Source: UBA5232 sp964557565
GTDB taxonomy: Bacteria > Patescibacteriota > Dojkabacteria > SC72
DNA: 17,044 nt
Assembly (NCBI GenBank): GCA_964557565.1
Contig: CAZLAH010000010.1
Coordinates: 1-17,044, forward strand
Reading direction: 5' to 3'
In this document: piece by piece, positions 1-7,084 of the stretch
How positions within the stretch are numbered: position 1 is the stretch's first letter
Layout of the letters: every line of letters begins with the position of its first letter
Translations under genes and position numbers: made by a program
The notes under the pieces: generated by a model
What the model was told of the DNA's origin: nothing
The model's input: only the letters and a program-made list of their open reading frames with translations
The model's database searches: none

Positions 1-242
1 GAGAGTATTTCAATATAGATCCTTCAATTGTAAGAATTGTTTTTGCTTTAGCATTTTTTACAGAGGGTTTTGGGCTTTTACTATATATTATACTTTGGAT
101 AATTCTTCCTTCTTACTCAAGTATAGATAAAGACTCCACAGAAGTAATAAACGAGAACAAAGAAGAGATAAAAGCAAAAGTTGTTAAAACAGCAAAAGAT
201 TTAAAGACAGAAATCAAATCAGATTCAAAAAAGAGTAAATAA
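1..242 (+). CDS. PspC-domain membrane protein, 5'-truncated
   Basis: This is the 3' end of a gene that begins outside the window. The reading frame runs from base 3 to the TAA at 240-242. The visible 79 residues start with EYFNIDPSIVRIVFALAFF and continue into a hydrophobic stretch ending in LLYIILWIILP. This is the typical second half of a PspC domain: a conserved N(I/V)DP-x-(I/L)VR motif followed by one membrane helix. A charged, lysine- and glutamate-rich tail of about 40 residues follows and is probably cytoplasmic. PspC proteins sense or respond to membrane stress, and CPR genomes often encode them without the rest of the psp operon. The next gene starts 17 nt downstream on the same strand and encodes a LiaF-like protein, so a joint envelope-stress cluster is likely. 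The N-terminus and any extra domain cannot be seen. Confidence 0.85.
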   Translation, partial: EYFNIDPSIVRIVFALAFFTEGFGLLLYIILWIILPSYSSIDKDSTEVINENKEEIKAKVVKTAKDLKTEIKSDSKKSK

Positions 243-259
243 TTTTTAACTTAGTCATT

Positions 260-1243
260 ATGAAAGAAGAAAGAGATTTTGGAGGTGCGATATTCTTAAT
301 TGCAATTGGAGTAGTATTTCTTCTAAACACAACTGGTGTCTTAGGATGGGGAATTTGGCCATCGATATTAGAATATTGGCCGGTAATATTAGTACTTTGG
401 GGTATCAAATTGATTATTGGTGATTCCTTTATTGCCAATGTACTTATGGGAATTATCTCACTTTTTGTATACTCTGCAATAATAGCACTAGCATATGTTG
501 GATATACACAAAATAATATACCTTTTCTTTCGGATGATATTAACACAAGAATAAAAGAACCAATCTTTCAAACATACAGTAGGGAATATGCAGAAGAAGA
601 GATGAAAATAGAAGAAGAAAAATATAAGGATATAGAAAAAAGAAATATAGATATTAATGTTGGAGCTTCTGAGTTCACCTTGGAAGATAATATCGAATCC
701 CAAAACTATATTTCTCTAAAGTCAAAATATGTTCAAGGACATATAGAACCTGAGTTAGAATCTTCGAGCAAAAACAATGAACTCAATATAGAATTTACAA
801 CAAAATCACCAAAAAATATTTTCTTTTTTAGAAATATTTATTCTAAATTTGACCTCGAATTAGGCTTAACAACATTATTAACAAACCTAGATATAGAGTT
901 GGGAGCAGGAGAAGGTCTAGTATCATTAGAAAATGTATCGATTGAGAATGTTAATGCAAAAGTTGGAGCAGGGGACTTAGAAATATCATTGCTTAAAAAT
1001 TCTGTCCCAAAGAAGATGATAATTGAAATAGGTGCTGCAAATATGGATCTTACTATTCCAAAAGATTCAGGATTCACTATTGAATACAAAGTAGGAGTTG
1101 GAGATTTAAATATTGACAACGAAGCCTTAGTAACATTTGCAAGTGATAATACATACAAATCTTCAAACTTTGATACTGCAACGAAAAAAATAGAAATTGT
1201 TGCGAATGTTGGTGCTGGTTCTTTAAATATAGTTACTAAATAA
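260..1243 (+). CDS. LiaF-like membrane protein with toast-rack beta domain
   Basis: A 327-residue protein. The first 85 residues hold three hydrophobic segments (about 8-26, 38-54 and 57-82) with the GxxFLIAIGVVFLLN and YWPVILVLWGIKLI patterns of the LiaI/LiaF-type membrane region. A charged linker rich in E and K (about 95-125) follows. From about 127 to the end there are repeated beta-strand motifs around GA(S/G/A): NVGASEFTLE, ELGAGEGLVSLE, KVGAGDLEISL, EIGAANMDLTI, KVGVGDLNID and NVGAGSLNI. This is the signature of the toast-rack/DUF2154 beta-solenoid fold of cell-envelope stress proteins. The fold is probably extracytoplasmic, although topology is inferred. There is no Shine-Dalgarno before the ATG; the bases at -12 to -9 are AACT, partly like the AACTGCC motif seen elsewhere. 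It lies between a PspC protein and a second LiaF-like gene, probably in one transcript. No LiaRS-type sensor is adjacent. Confidence 0.8.
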   Translation: MKEERDFGGAIFLIAIGVVFLLNTTGVLGWGIWPSILEYWPVILVLWGIKLIIGDSFIANVLMGIISLFVYSAIIALAYVGYTQNNIPFLSDDINTRIKEPIFQTYSREYAEEEMKIEEEKYKDIEKRNIDINVGASEFTLEDNIESQNYISLKSKYVQGHIEPELESSSKNNELNIEFTTKSPKNIFFFRNIYSKFDLELGLTTLLTNLDIELGAGEGLVSLENVSIENVNAKVGAGDLEISLLKNSVPKKMIIEIGAANMDLTIPKDSGFTIEYKVGVGDLNIDNEALVTFASDNTYKSSNFDTATKKIEIVANVGAGSLNIVTK

Positions 1244-1260
1244 ATTTTTAATTAATAAAT

Positions 1261-1932
1261 ATGAAAGATAATAGTGGTAAGATAATTTTTGGGACTATAT
1301 TAGTAGCCTTAGGAGGATTGCTTTTAATAGAAAAAATTGGGATTTTTAGTTTTGATGCATGGACATTGATATGGACATACTGGCCATTAATCCTGGTCTT
1401 CGTAGGTATAAAACTTTTTGTAGAAGGAAAGAATGCTGGAGGGATAATATTGACTACACTTGGAACAGTAATGTTACTAACAAATATCTTTGATTGGAAT
1501 TTTTTCTCTATACTTTGGCCATTAGCAATAATTGCAATTGGGCTTTCCGTAATATTTCGACCTGAAGCTCCACATATCAATACTTCTGGACATAGCGTAA
1601 ACCAAGAAAGGATTGATGACACTGCCATATTTTGGGGAATAGAGAAAAAGATTTCTTCAAAAGATTTTAAAGGCGGAGAAGTAAATGCAATATTTGGTGG
1701 ATATGAGCTTGATCTTAGAGATGCAAAAATAGCAAAGGATGGAGCAACTCTTTCTGTAAATGCGATTTTCGGTGGAGCAGAGATAACTGTTCCTAAAGAT
1801 TGTAGAGTAATAACAAATGGAACAGGAATCTTTGGAGGATGGAGCCCTGAGATAAAAGGAAACGATATCAAAGAACCAGTATTAGAAATAACTGGTAGTG
1901 CAATCTTTGGTGGAGTAGAAATCAAAGAATAA
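1261..1932 (+). CDS. LiaF-like cell-wall stress response protein
   Basis: A 223-residue protein. Four hydrophobic segments occupy about residues 8-25, 41-54, 60-75 and 82-99, including the WTYWPLILVFVGIKLFVEG pattern of the LiaI/LiaF-type membrane region. A short linker leads to a C-terminal beta domain (about 120-223) with four spaced FGG motifs: VNAIFGGYELDL, VNAIFGGAEITVP, NGTGIFGGW and GSAIFGGVEIKE. This is the LiaF C-terminal domain seen in proteins of the Bacillus cell-wall antibiotic response. In Firmicutes LiaF restrains the LiaS kinase; no kinase is visible here, so the partner is unknown. The gene starts 17 nt after the preceding paralogous gene and ends 21 nt before RuBisCO. No terminator lies on either side, so readthrough into RuBisCO is possible. 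A long antisense frame covers the same stretch and is a shadow. Confidence 0.85.
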   Translation: MKDNSGKIIFGTILVALGGLLLIEKIGIFSFDAWTLIWTYWPLILVFVGIKLFVEGKNAGGIILTTLGTVMLLTNIFDWNFFSILWPLAIIAIGLSVIFRPEAPHINTSGHSVNQERIDDTAIFWGIEKKISSKDFKGGEVNAIFGGYELDLRDAKIAKDGATLSVNAIFGGAEITVPKDCRVITNGTGIFGGWSPEIKGNDIKEPVLEITGSAIFGGVEIKE

Positions 1933-1941
1933 ATAATATAA

Positions 1942-1948
1942 AACTGCC
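1942..1948 (+). promoter_or_regulatory. AACTGCC start-proximal motif, RuBisCO
   Basis: AACTGCC lies exactly 5 nt before the RuBisCO ATG at 1954. The same heptamer with the same spacing precedes two other genes in the window (11568 and 15390). A TATAAA (1937-1942) abuts it, so it may be part of a promoter, or it may be a translation signal in the mRNA. Its function is unknown. Confidence 0.45.
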
Positions 1949-1953
1949 TAAAC

Positions 1954-3423
1954 ATGCAAAAGGAATATCTCTTTCTTGGAGATGAAAACATAACAAATGG
2001 AAGATATCTTCTTGCTGTCTTCTATATTATCCCTAAGGATGGTTTAACATTAGAAGATGTAGCAACAGAGATAGCAGCAGAATCATCAACAGGAACAAGT
2101 ATTAAGGTCCGGTCTTCAACTCCTTTTTCCATTAGTAACAATGCTAGAGTCTACAAAATAAATGAAGAAAAGAATTTAGTATGGATAGCGTATCCATGGG
2201 AAATATTTGATACAGGTGGAAACATACAAAATATACTTACATTCATCGCTGGAAATATATTTGGTGTAAGTGAGATAAATGCATGCAAACTCCTTGATGT
2301 ATACTTTCCTTCTGAAATGCTAACCAGATATGATGGACCAAACTACACAATTGATGACATGAGATCATATCTAAACGTTTGGGACAAACCAATTCTAGGA
2401 ACAATCATTAAACCAAAGATAGGGTTAACTCCAACACAGTATGCCGAATTGGCATATGATTTTTGGAAAGGTGGAGGACATTTTGTTAAAAACGATGAAC
2501 CTCAAGCAAATCAAACATTCTCTCCTTTTACAGAAATGGTTGATGCTGTAAGGATAGCTATGGATAGGGTGGAGCAAGAAACTGGAGAAACGAAAGTACA
2601 CTCATTCAATGTTTCTGCTGCGGACTATGACAGTATGATAGAAAGGGCAGACTATGTTGCATCTGTAATGAAACCAGGAAGCTATGCTTACCTCATAGAT
2701 GGGATATCTGCAGGCTGGATGGCAGTACAGACCCTCAGAAGACACTATCCAGATACCTTCCTGCATTTCCATAGAGCTGGGCACGGAGCCTTTACAAGAG
2801 ATGAAAACCCAATCGGTTTCTCGGTAGAGGTACTTACTAAATTTGCAAGATTAGCAGGGGCCTCAGGTATACACACAGGTACGGCAGGAGTAGGTAAAAT
2901 GTCTGGAGACTCTGAAACAGATATAACAGCAGCACATCAAGCATTAAAATTCAAAGCTAAAGGGAAATTCTTCAATCAAGTATGGACTAAGATACCAGAA
3001 ACAGATCTTGACACACTGGCTATTATCTCAAGAGAGGACACTCTCTGGCGAAAAAATCTAAGAGACACTTTACAAGAAAGGATCACCTTAAAAAAAGAAT
3101 TCTATTCCAAACCAGACAAAGCTAGAGCTATATTGAAAAGTGCACCAATTATCTCTGGAGGATTAAACCCAACACTTCTTGATGATTTTCTAAATATTAT
3201 GGGAACCATAGATTTCATTACTACAATGGGTGCAGGTGTACACTCCCATCCCAAAGGAACTCAAGCTGGAGCAAAAGCAGTACTACAAGCGTATGACGCA
3301 TGGAAGAATGGTATTGATATACATGAGTATGCAAAGAATTATGAAGAACTTGACCAGGCAATACAATTTTTTGAAACAAACAAAACTAACACACATAAAA
3401 CTGAAGGCTTAGAACAAGTCTAG
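1954..3423 (+). CDS. Ribulose-bisphosphate carboxylase, form II/III
   Basis: A 489-residue RuBisCO large subunit, predicted to carboxylate ribulose 1,5-bisphosphate to two 3-phosphoglycerates. Active-site elements are present in order: ESSTGT (43-48), GNIFG (100-104), GTIIKPKIG with K153, the carbamylated lysine K179 in HFVKNDE with D181 and E182, HRAGH (273-277), GIHTGT with H307, loop-6 lysine K315 in GVGKMSG, ISGG with S401, and the phosphate-site MGAGVHSHP (425-433). AESSTGT, KVHSFNVSAADYDSMIERADY-type residues and HSHP resemble the Methanococcoides burtonii form II/III enzyme as I remember it. Between W344 and S401 there is an insertion of about 46 residues relative to Rhodospirillum rubrum form II, longer than the remembered M. 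burtonii insert. No small-subunit gene, phosphoribulokinase or AMP phosphorylase is in the window. A role in AMP/nucleoside salvage is inferred from the family. The gene lies downstream of LiaF-like genes, an unusual neighbourhood. There is no Shine-Dalgarno. Confidence 0.96.
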   Translation: MQKEYLFLGDENITNGRYLLAVFYIIPKDGLTLEDVATEIAAESSTGTSIKVRSSTPFSISNNARVYKINEEKNLVWIAYPWEIFDTGGNIQNILTFIAGNIFGVSEINACKLLDVYFPSEMLTRYDGPNYTIDDMRSYLNVWDKPILGTIIKPKIGLTPTQYAELAYDFWKGGGHFVKNDEPQANQTFSPFTEMVDAVRIAMDRVEQETGETKVHSFNVSAADYDSMIERADYVASVMKPGSYAYLIDGISAGWMAVQTLRRHYPDTFLHFHRAGHGAFTRDENPIGFSVEVLTKFARLAGASGIHTGTAGVGKMSGDSETDITAAHQALKFKAKGKFFNQVWTKIPETDLDTLAIISREDTLWRKNLRDTLQERITLKKEFYSKPDKARAILKSAPIISGGLNPTLLDDFLNIMGTIDFITTMGAGVHSHPKGTQAGAKAVLQAYDAWKNGIDIHEYAKNYEELDQAIQFFETNKTNTHKTEGLEQV

Positions 3424-3447
3424 TAACTATCTAAACAGCTATCTTTG

Positions 3448-3456
3448 TGGTAGAAT
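3448..3456 (+). promoter_or_regulatory. Extended -10 promoter of typA
   Basis: TGGTAGAAT fits the extended -10 consensus TGnTATAAT with one mismatch. It lies 25 nt after the RuBisCO stop and its hexamer ends 11 nt before the ATG at 3468. This predicts a 5' leader of only a few bases. No good -35 is seen. Confidence 0.6.
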
Positions 3457-3467
3457 GGTTCCCTGTT

Positions 3468-5363
3468 ATGTCTAATTCTCAAATAGAACAACAAAATTTA
3501 AGAAACATTGCTATTATCGCGCACGTAGACCATGGGAAAACTACCTTGGTTGACGCCTTTATGAAACAAACTCATATGTTTAGAGAGAATCAAGATGAAA
3601 TGCAACAGGACAGAATCCTTGATTTTGGAGAATTAGAAAAAGAGAAAGGTATTACCATCAATGCTAAAAACATTTCAATCATGTACAAAGGAGTAAAGAT
3701 TAATATAATTGATACTCCAGGTCATGCAGATTTTGGTGGAGAAGTAGAAAGAACATTGAATATGGCAGATAGTTGCTTACTTCTTGTAGATGCAAAAGAA
3801 GGAACTATGCCACAAACAAAGTTTGTACTCAAGAAAGCTCTAGAATTAGGTCTTAAACCAGTAGTAGTAGTAAACAAAATTGACAAGAAATTAGCAAATG
3901 TAAAGAAAACAATATCAAAGATACAAGATCTTTTTCTTACTTTAGCTACAGATGCAGAGCAATTAGATTTTCCTATCTTCTATGGAATCTCTAGAGAAGG
4001 AAAGATTTGGAAAGAGATGCCAGAAGGAGATCTTACAGTTCCAAATACAATCGATGGAGATCTTACACCAATACTTGATGAGATTGTAGATAATCTTCCA
4101 GCACCAAAAGGTGATATCTCAAAACCATTCCAAATGCTAATAACTTCAATTGAATACAATGAACATCTTGGAAGATATTTAATTGGAAAAATTGTAAGAG
4201 GTTCTGTAAAGGTAGATGATCCTATTGCTTTGGTTTCAAACAAAGAAGAAGTAGAGAAGAAACAGGGTAGAGTTAGAGAGCTTTTTACTAAGGAAGGATT
4301 AGGTTGGAAAAGAATAGATAGTGCAAGTGCAGGAGAAATCATCGCTTTGACTGGAATTGATTCCACAGATATTGGTGCAACTATTTGTGATATTTCAGCT
4401 CAAGAAGCACTTCCTGAGATTACCATTACACCTCCTTCTGTCAGAGTTAGATTTTCTGCTAATACCTCTCCATTCTCAGGTAAAGAAGGTAAATTTGTTA
4501 CTGCAAAGCAGTTGCAACAGAGGCTTGAACAAGAGAAGAATTTGAATATTAGTTTGAAGATAACTAGCACTGGAAGTAACAATTACAGTGTATCAGGTAG
4601 AGGTGAGTTACAATTGGCCATTCTCATAGAACAATTAAGAAGAGAAGGGTATGAATTTGAGTTAAGTAAACCAGAAGTTATCTTACAAGAAATAGATGGA
4701 ATCAAATGTGAACCCCTAGAGGAACTTACTATTGATGCTCCAGAGGAATATATGAGTGTCGTTACACAAGAGGTAAATGAAAGAAAGGGTAAGATGGTAA
4801 ATATTGAGTCTGAAGAGGGTCAAAACAGATTCACATTCCATATCCTTACTAGAAACCTAATAGGTCTTCACAGAATGCTTATGAATGCTACAAAGGGTAC
4901 TGCAATTGTTAATAGCTATATTATTGATTATGTTCCTTTCGAAAAAGAGGAAGAATTATTCAGAAAAGGAGTTATCATATCTTCTGAAACAGGTACTGCT
5001 TTAGCATATTCTTTGATGAGTGTTCAGGATAGGGGTAAGTTATTCATAAAAGGATCTACAGAGGTATATGAAGGTATGATAATTGGTATTAATGCTCATG
5101 AGAATGATCTTGAGGTTAATCCTTGTAAGGCTAGACACAAGACAAATGTAAGAATGTCTCATGCAGAAATAACAGAGATTGCTTTAAAGGAACCGATTCA
5201 ATTAACAATTGAGTATGCTTTGTCATTTATAAAGAATGATGAGTTAATTGAGATTACACCTAAAAATATCAGGTTAAGAAAGAAATTGCTAACGGATACA
5301 CAAAGAGTTTGGGCAAAGAGAAAAAATCTTACAGCTTATGCTCAAGAACATTTGAATCAGTAA
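3468..5363 (+). CDS. typA: Translational GTPase TypA/BipA
   Basis: A GTPase of 631 residues from ATG 3468. A GTG 21 nt upstream is in frame but adds an atypical MVEWFPV and overlaps the predicted promoter, so the ATG is preferred. The G1 motif is AHVDHGKTT (18-26), the switch I region ELEKEKGITI (55-64), G3 DTPGHADFGGEVER (82-95) and G4 NKID (136-139). Domain II, the EF-G-like domains III and V and the BipA-specific C-terminus follow, with conserved stretches such as GRGELQLAILIEQLRREGYE, AYSLMSVQDRG and the lysine/arginine-rich end RLRKKLL. The length is that of ordinary BipA proteins (about 600-630). BipA binds the ribosome and helps 50S assembly and growth under stress. The gene has its own extended -10 just upstream and ends at a strong hairpin terminator, so it is probably a single-gene transcript, with possible readthrough from RuBisCO. 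Confidence 0.96.
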   Translation: MSNSQIEQQNLRNIAIIAHVDHGKTTLVDAFMKQTHMFRENQDEMQQDRILDFGELEKEKGITINAKNISIMYKGVKINIIDTPGHADFGGEVERTLNMADSCLLLVDAKEGTMPQTKFVLKKALELGLKPVVVVNKIDKKLANVKKTISKIQDLFLTLATDAEQLDFPIFYGISREGKIWKEMPEGDLTVPNTIDGDLTPILDEIVDNLPAPKGDISKPFQMLITSIEYNEHLGRYLIGKIVRGSVKVDDPIALVSNKEEVEKKQGRVRELFTKEGLGWKRIDSASAGEIIALTGIDSTDIGATICDISAQEALPEITITPPSVRVRFSANTSPFSGKEGKFVTAKQLQQRLEQEKNLNISLKITSTGSNNYSVSGRGELQLAILIEQLRREGYEFELSKPEVILQEIDGIKCEPLEELTIDAPEEYMSVVTQEVNERKGKMVNIESEEGQNRFTFHILTRNLIGLHRMLMNATKGTAIVNSYIIDYVPFEKEEELFRKGVIISSETGTALAYSLMSVQDRGKLFIKGSTEVYEGMIIGINAHENDLEVNPCKARHKTNVRMSHAEITEIALKEPIQLTIEYALSFIKNDELIEITPKNIRLRKKLLTDTQRVWAKRKNLTAYAQEHLNQ

Positions 5364-5389
5364 TTAAAAAACAAACTTATCGAAATGAA

Positions 5390-5416
5390 AAAAGGGAGTA
5401 CAATGTACTCCCTTTT
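5390..5416. terminator. Bidirectional hairpin terminator
   Basis: AAAAGGGAGTA (5390-5400) and TACTCCCTTTT (5406-5416) form a perfect 11-bp stem with a CAATG loop. On the + strand the stem runs into TTTTGTT; on the - strand it ends in a run of T. It sits between the converging typA and the RRM gene and should terminate both. Confidence 0.9.
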
Positions 5417-5435
5417 GTTAACAAATTTAGAATGA

Positions 5436-5735
5436 TTATCTATCAAAACTTCTTCTGTTATCATCACCAAATGATCCTCTGTCTCGAGATTCCTCTCTTG
5501 CTTCAGAAACATTCAATGCTCTTCCATCGACTTCTTTGCCATTAAGCTCAGCTATTGCAGCTTGTGCTTCCTCTTCTGTGGACATAGTTACAAAACCAAA
5601 TCCTTTGGATCTGTTCTTGATTCTGTCCATGATTACTACTGCTTCTTCAACAGTACCTACGGCACTAAAAACCTCCTTAAGTTGCTCGTCTCTAACGTTC
5701 CAACTAAGGTTACCTATAAATAATTTTTTACCCAT
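5436..5735 (-). CDS. RRM-domain RNA-binding protein
   Basis: A 99-residue protein that is essentially a single RNA-recognition motif. RNP2 is KLFIGNL (4-10) and RNP1 is SKGFGFVTM (43-51), both with the aromatic residues that stack on RNA bases. The helix EEEAQAAIAELNGKEVDGR is also typical. A short tail rich in R, D, G and S (about 80-99) follows. Bacterial proteins of this shape, such as the cyanobacterial Rbp family, bind single-stranded RNA and are often cold-induced; the target here is unknown. The start is unambiguous but has no Shine-Dalgarno. The ATG overlaps by one base with the stop of a mini-ORF (TAATG), so translational coupling is possible. The promoter is about 100 nt upstream, giving the only long 5' leader I can predict with confidence here. 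Confidence 0.93.
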   Translation of the reverse strand: MGKKLFIGNLSWNVRDEQLKEVFSAVGTVEEAVVIMDRIKNRSKGFGFVTMSTEEEAQAAIAELNGKEVDGRALNVSEAREESRDRGSFGDDNRRSFDR

Positions 5736-5776
5736 TATTTATATAAAATAAAAAAATTAAATTCGCTACACCACAT
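5735..5776 (-). CDS. Candidate leader mini-ORF 2 (13 aa) before the RRM gene
   Basis: A 13-codon frame, MWCSEFNFFILYK, in the predicted leader of the RRM gene. Its TAA overlaps the RRM start as TAATG. If it is translated, ribosomes ending here could reinitiate on the RRM gene, which lacks a Shine-Dalgarno. It may be a chance frame; only its exact overlap and its position argue for it. Confidence 0.25.
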   Translation of the reverse strand: MWCSEFNFFILYK

Positions 5777-5794
5777 AAATGGGAGATTTACACT

Positions 5795-5824
5795 CTAAGC
5801 AGTCTGTTTGAAGAAAGCTTCCAT
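5795..5824 (-). CDS. Candidate leaderless mini-ORF 1 (9 aa) in RRM leader
   Basis: A 9-codon frame, MEAFFKQTA, whose ATG lies 9 nt after a perfect extended -10. This is the same geometry as the deformylase gene 11062, so if this lineage starts leaderless mRNAs this is where ribosomes would first load. It ends 18 nt before mini-ORF 2. No function is claimed. Confidence 0.3.
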   Translation of the reverse strand: MEAFFKQTA

Positions 5825-5833
5825 AGCTACTTA

Positions 5834-5842
5834 ATTATATCA
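5834..5842 (-). promoter_or_regulatory. Extended -10 promoter of the RRM gene
   Basis: On the - strand this reads TGATATAAT, a perfect extended -10. Predicted transcription would start near 5824-5828 and give a leader of about 90 nt before the RRM gene. No TTGACA-like -35 is seen at the usual distance. Confidence 0.7.
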
Positions 5843-5866
5843 CAACTCTATATATTAAAGATATAT

Positions 5867-7084
5867 CTACTTAAGATATTTGAAAATATCTTTTAGAGAT
5901 GGCCTTCGATTATACATAAGACATCCTAATTCAAAAAGTTTCAATGAGAGGTACAAAGCAATTAGCACATAAATTATTGATGTACATATTCCAATTATTA
6001 ATTCTAGAACAGAAAGAGCACCTATTGAGTTTCTAAGTAGCAGAATCATAAAGGATGTGAATGGGAAGTAACTAAAGATCTTAGAAAGGAGAGAATTAGG
6101 ATCTGTAATTAGCATTTGCATTAAGTACATTGGGAATATAGAGAGAATTATGAATATAGACGAAAGGTTTCTACTATCTTCTGCACCAGTACCAACTGCA
6201 CCAATTCCTGTCATTACAGAAGCAAAAAATAAAAAGCCCATCATAATGAAGAATATATTGAGAGGTAACGCTGACCAATCAATAGCTTTGAGATCTATAG
6301 GTAAATCTATATCAAAATAATTATTTATTGCTATATACATTACAATTCCAAAAAGTAACCAAACAAATAATTGTGTAATAACGACACCTATTAAACCAAT
6401 CATTTTACCAAACATTAAAGATTTCTTATCTACGATAGAAAGCATAGTTTCAATCATTCTGTTTTCCTTCTCAGCAGATACACTTTGCAAAAGGAAAGAT
6501 GAAGATATGAATACTGCCATGAAGAATACGACTAAAGAGATAATGGGAAGTACAAACTGCTCAAAACCTTCTTCCTTCAAGATTCCATCTTCATCATAAG
6601 AGTATGTGACAGAAGATGTTGTTCCACTTAAGATTACCTTTGAAGCATCGTTCTGGATCGTTGATATTGCGCTATTTTTAATAAGCGCATCAGCTATCAA
6701 TGGTACATTTGCACTTCTTAAGACATCTCCTTTTTTCTTAAGATATACCTCATATTTTAAAGTAGAAAGAAAATCCTCAGGTATTTTTATCAAAACTTTT
6801 TGAGAATCATTCATTAGTTCTTCTTTTACTTCATCAAGATTGTTAACCTCTACCAATGGAGCAATAATTGTTTGATCAGGAATGATATTAGAATCATCAA
6901 TTAGATAAATAGTAGAGAATGTCTCCATATTCTCCATCTTTTCCAAAGAATCAATACTGGAATAACCAGACACGAAAGATACGATACCTATAAAGATAGG
7001 TAGAAACAATGTAGAAGCCCAAAATGATGGTTTCTTAACAGTTTTAATATATTCAAACTTTGCTACATTTAAAGACTTTCTCAT
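5867..7084 (-). CDS. NatB-like ABC-2 type permease
   Basis: A 405-residue membrane protein. One helix at about 22-42 is followed by a soluble extracytoplasmic segment of about 130 residues. A block of five or six helices starts near residue 178 (FVLPIISLVVFFMAVFISSS). After the second helix comes the motif SAEKENRMIETMLSI, typical of ABC-2 permeases of the NatB type (ABC2_membrane_3), where it forms the coupling helix that contacts the ATPase. Family members export Na+ or other small substrates; the substrate here is unknown. The start ATG overlaps the stop of the upstream ATPase gene as ATGA, so the two are translationally coupled and form one exporter. The gene ends about 25 nt before the RRM promoter. 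No terminator is visible between them. Confidence 0.88.
   Translation of the reverse strand: MRKSLNVAKFEYIKTVKKPSFWASTLFLPIFIGIVSFVSGYSSIDSLEKMENMETFSTIYLIDDSNIIPDQTIIAPLVEVNNLDEVKEELMNDSQKVLIKIPEDFLSTLKYEVYLKKKGDVLRSANVPLIADALIKNSAISTIQNDASKVILSGTTSSVTYSYDEDGILKEEGFEQFVLPIISLVVFFMAVFISSSFLLQSVSAEKENRMIETMLSIVDKKSLMFGKMIGLIGVVITQLFVWLLFGIVMYIAINNYFDIDLPIDLKAIDWSALPLNIFFIMMGFLFFASVMTGIGAVGTGAEDSRNLSSIFIILSIFPMYLMQMLITDPNSLLSKIFSYFPFTSFMILLLRNSIGALSVLELIIGICTSIIYVLIALYLSLKLFELGCLMYNRRPSLKDIFKYLK

Noticed and set aside
1248..1991. Long antisense frame of about 247 codons opposite the second LiaF-like gene
   Set aside because: It lies entirely across a clear LiaF-family gene, has no recognisable motif, and its composition mirrors the sense codons. 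It is a shadow frame.
3447..3467. GTG start for typA adding seven residues
   Set aside because: It overlaps the extended -10, and TypA proteins normally begin just before RNIAIIAHVDHGKT as ATG 3468 does.
4025..4070. Repeated GGAGATCTTACA within typA
   Set aside because: It encodes GDLT twice inside a conserved protein; two copies of a short coding repeat are not a repeat element.
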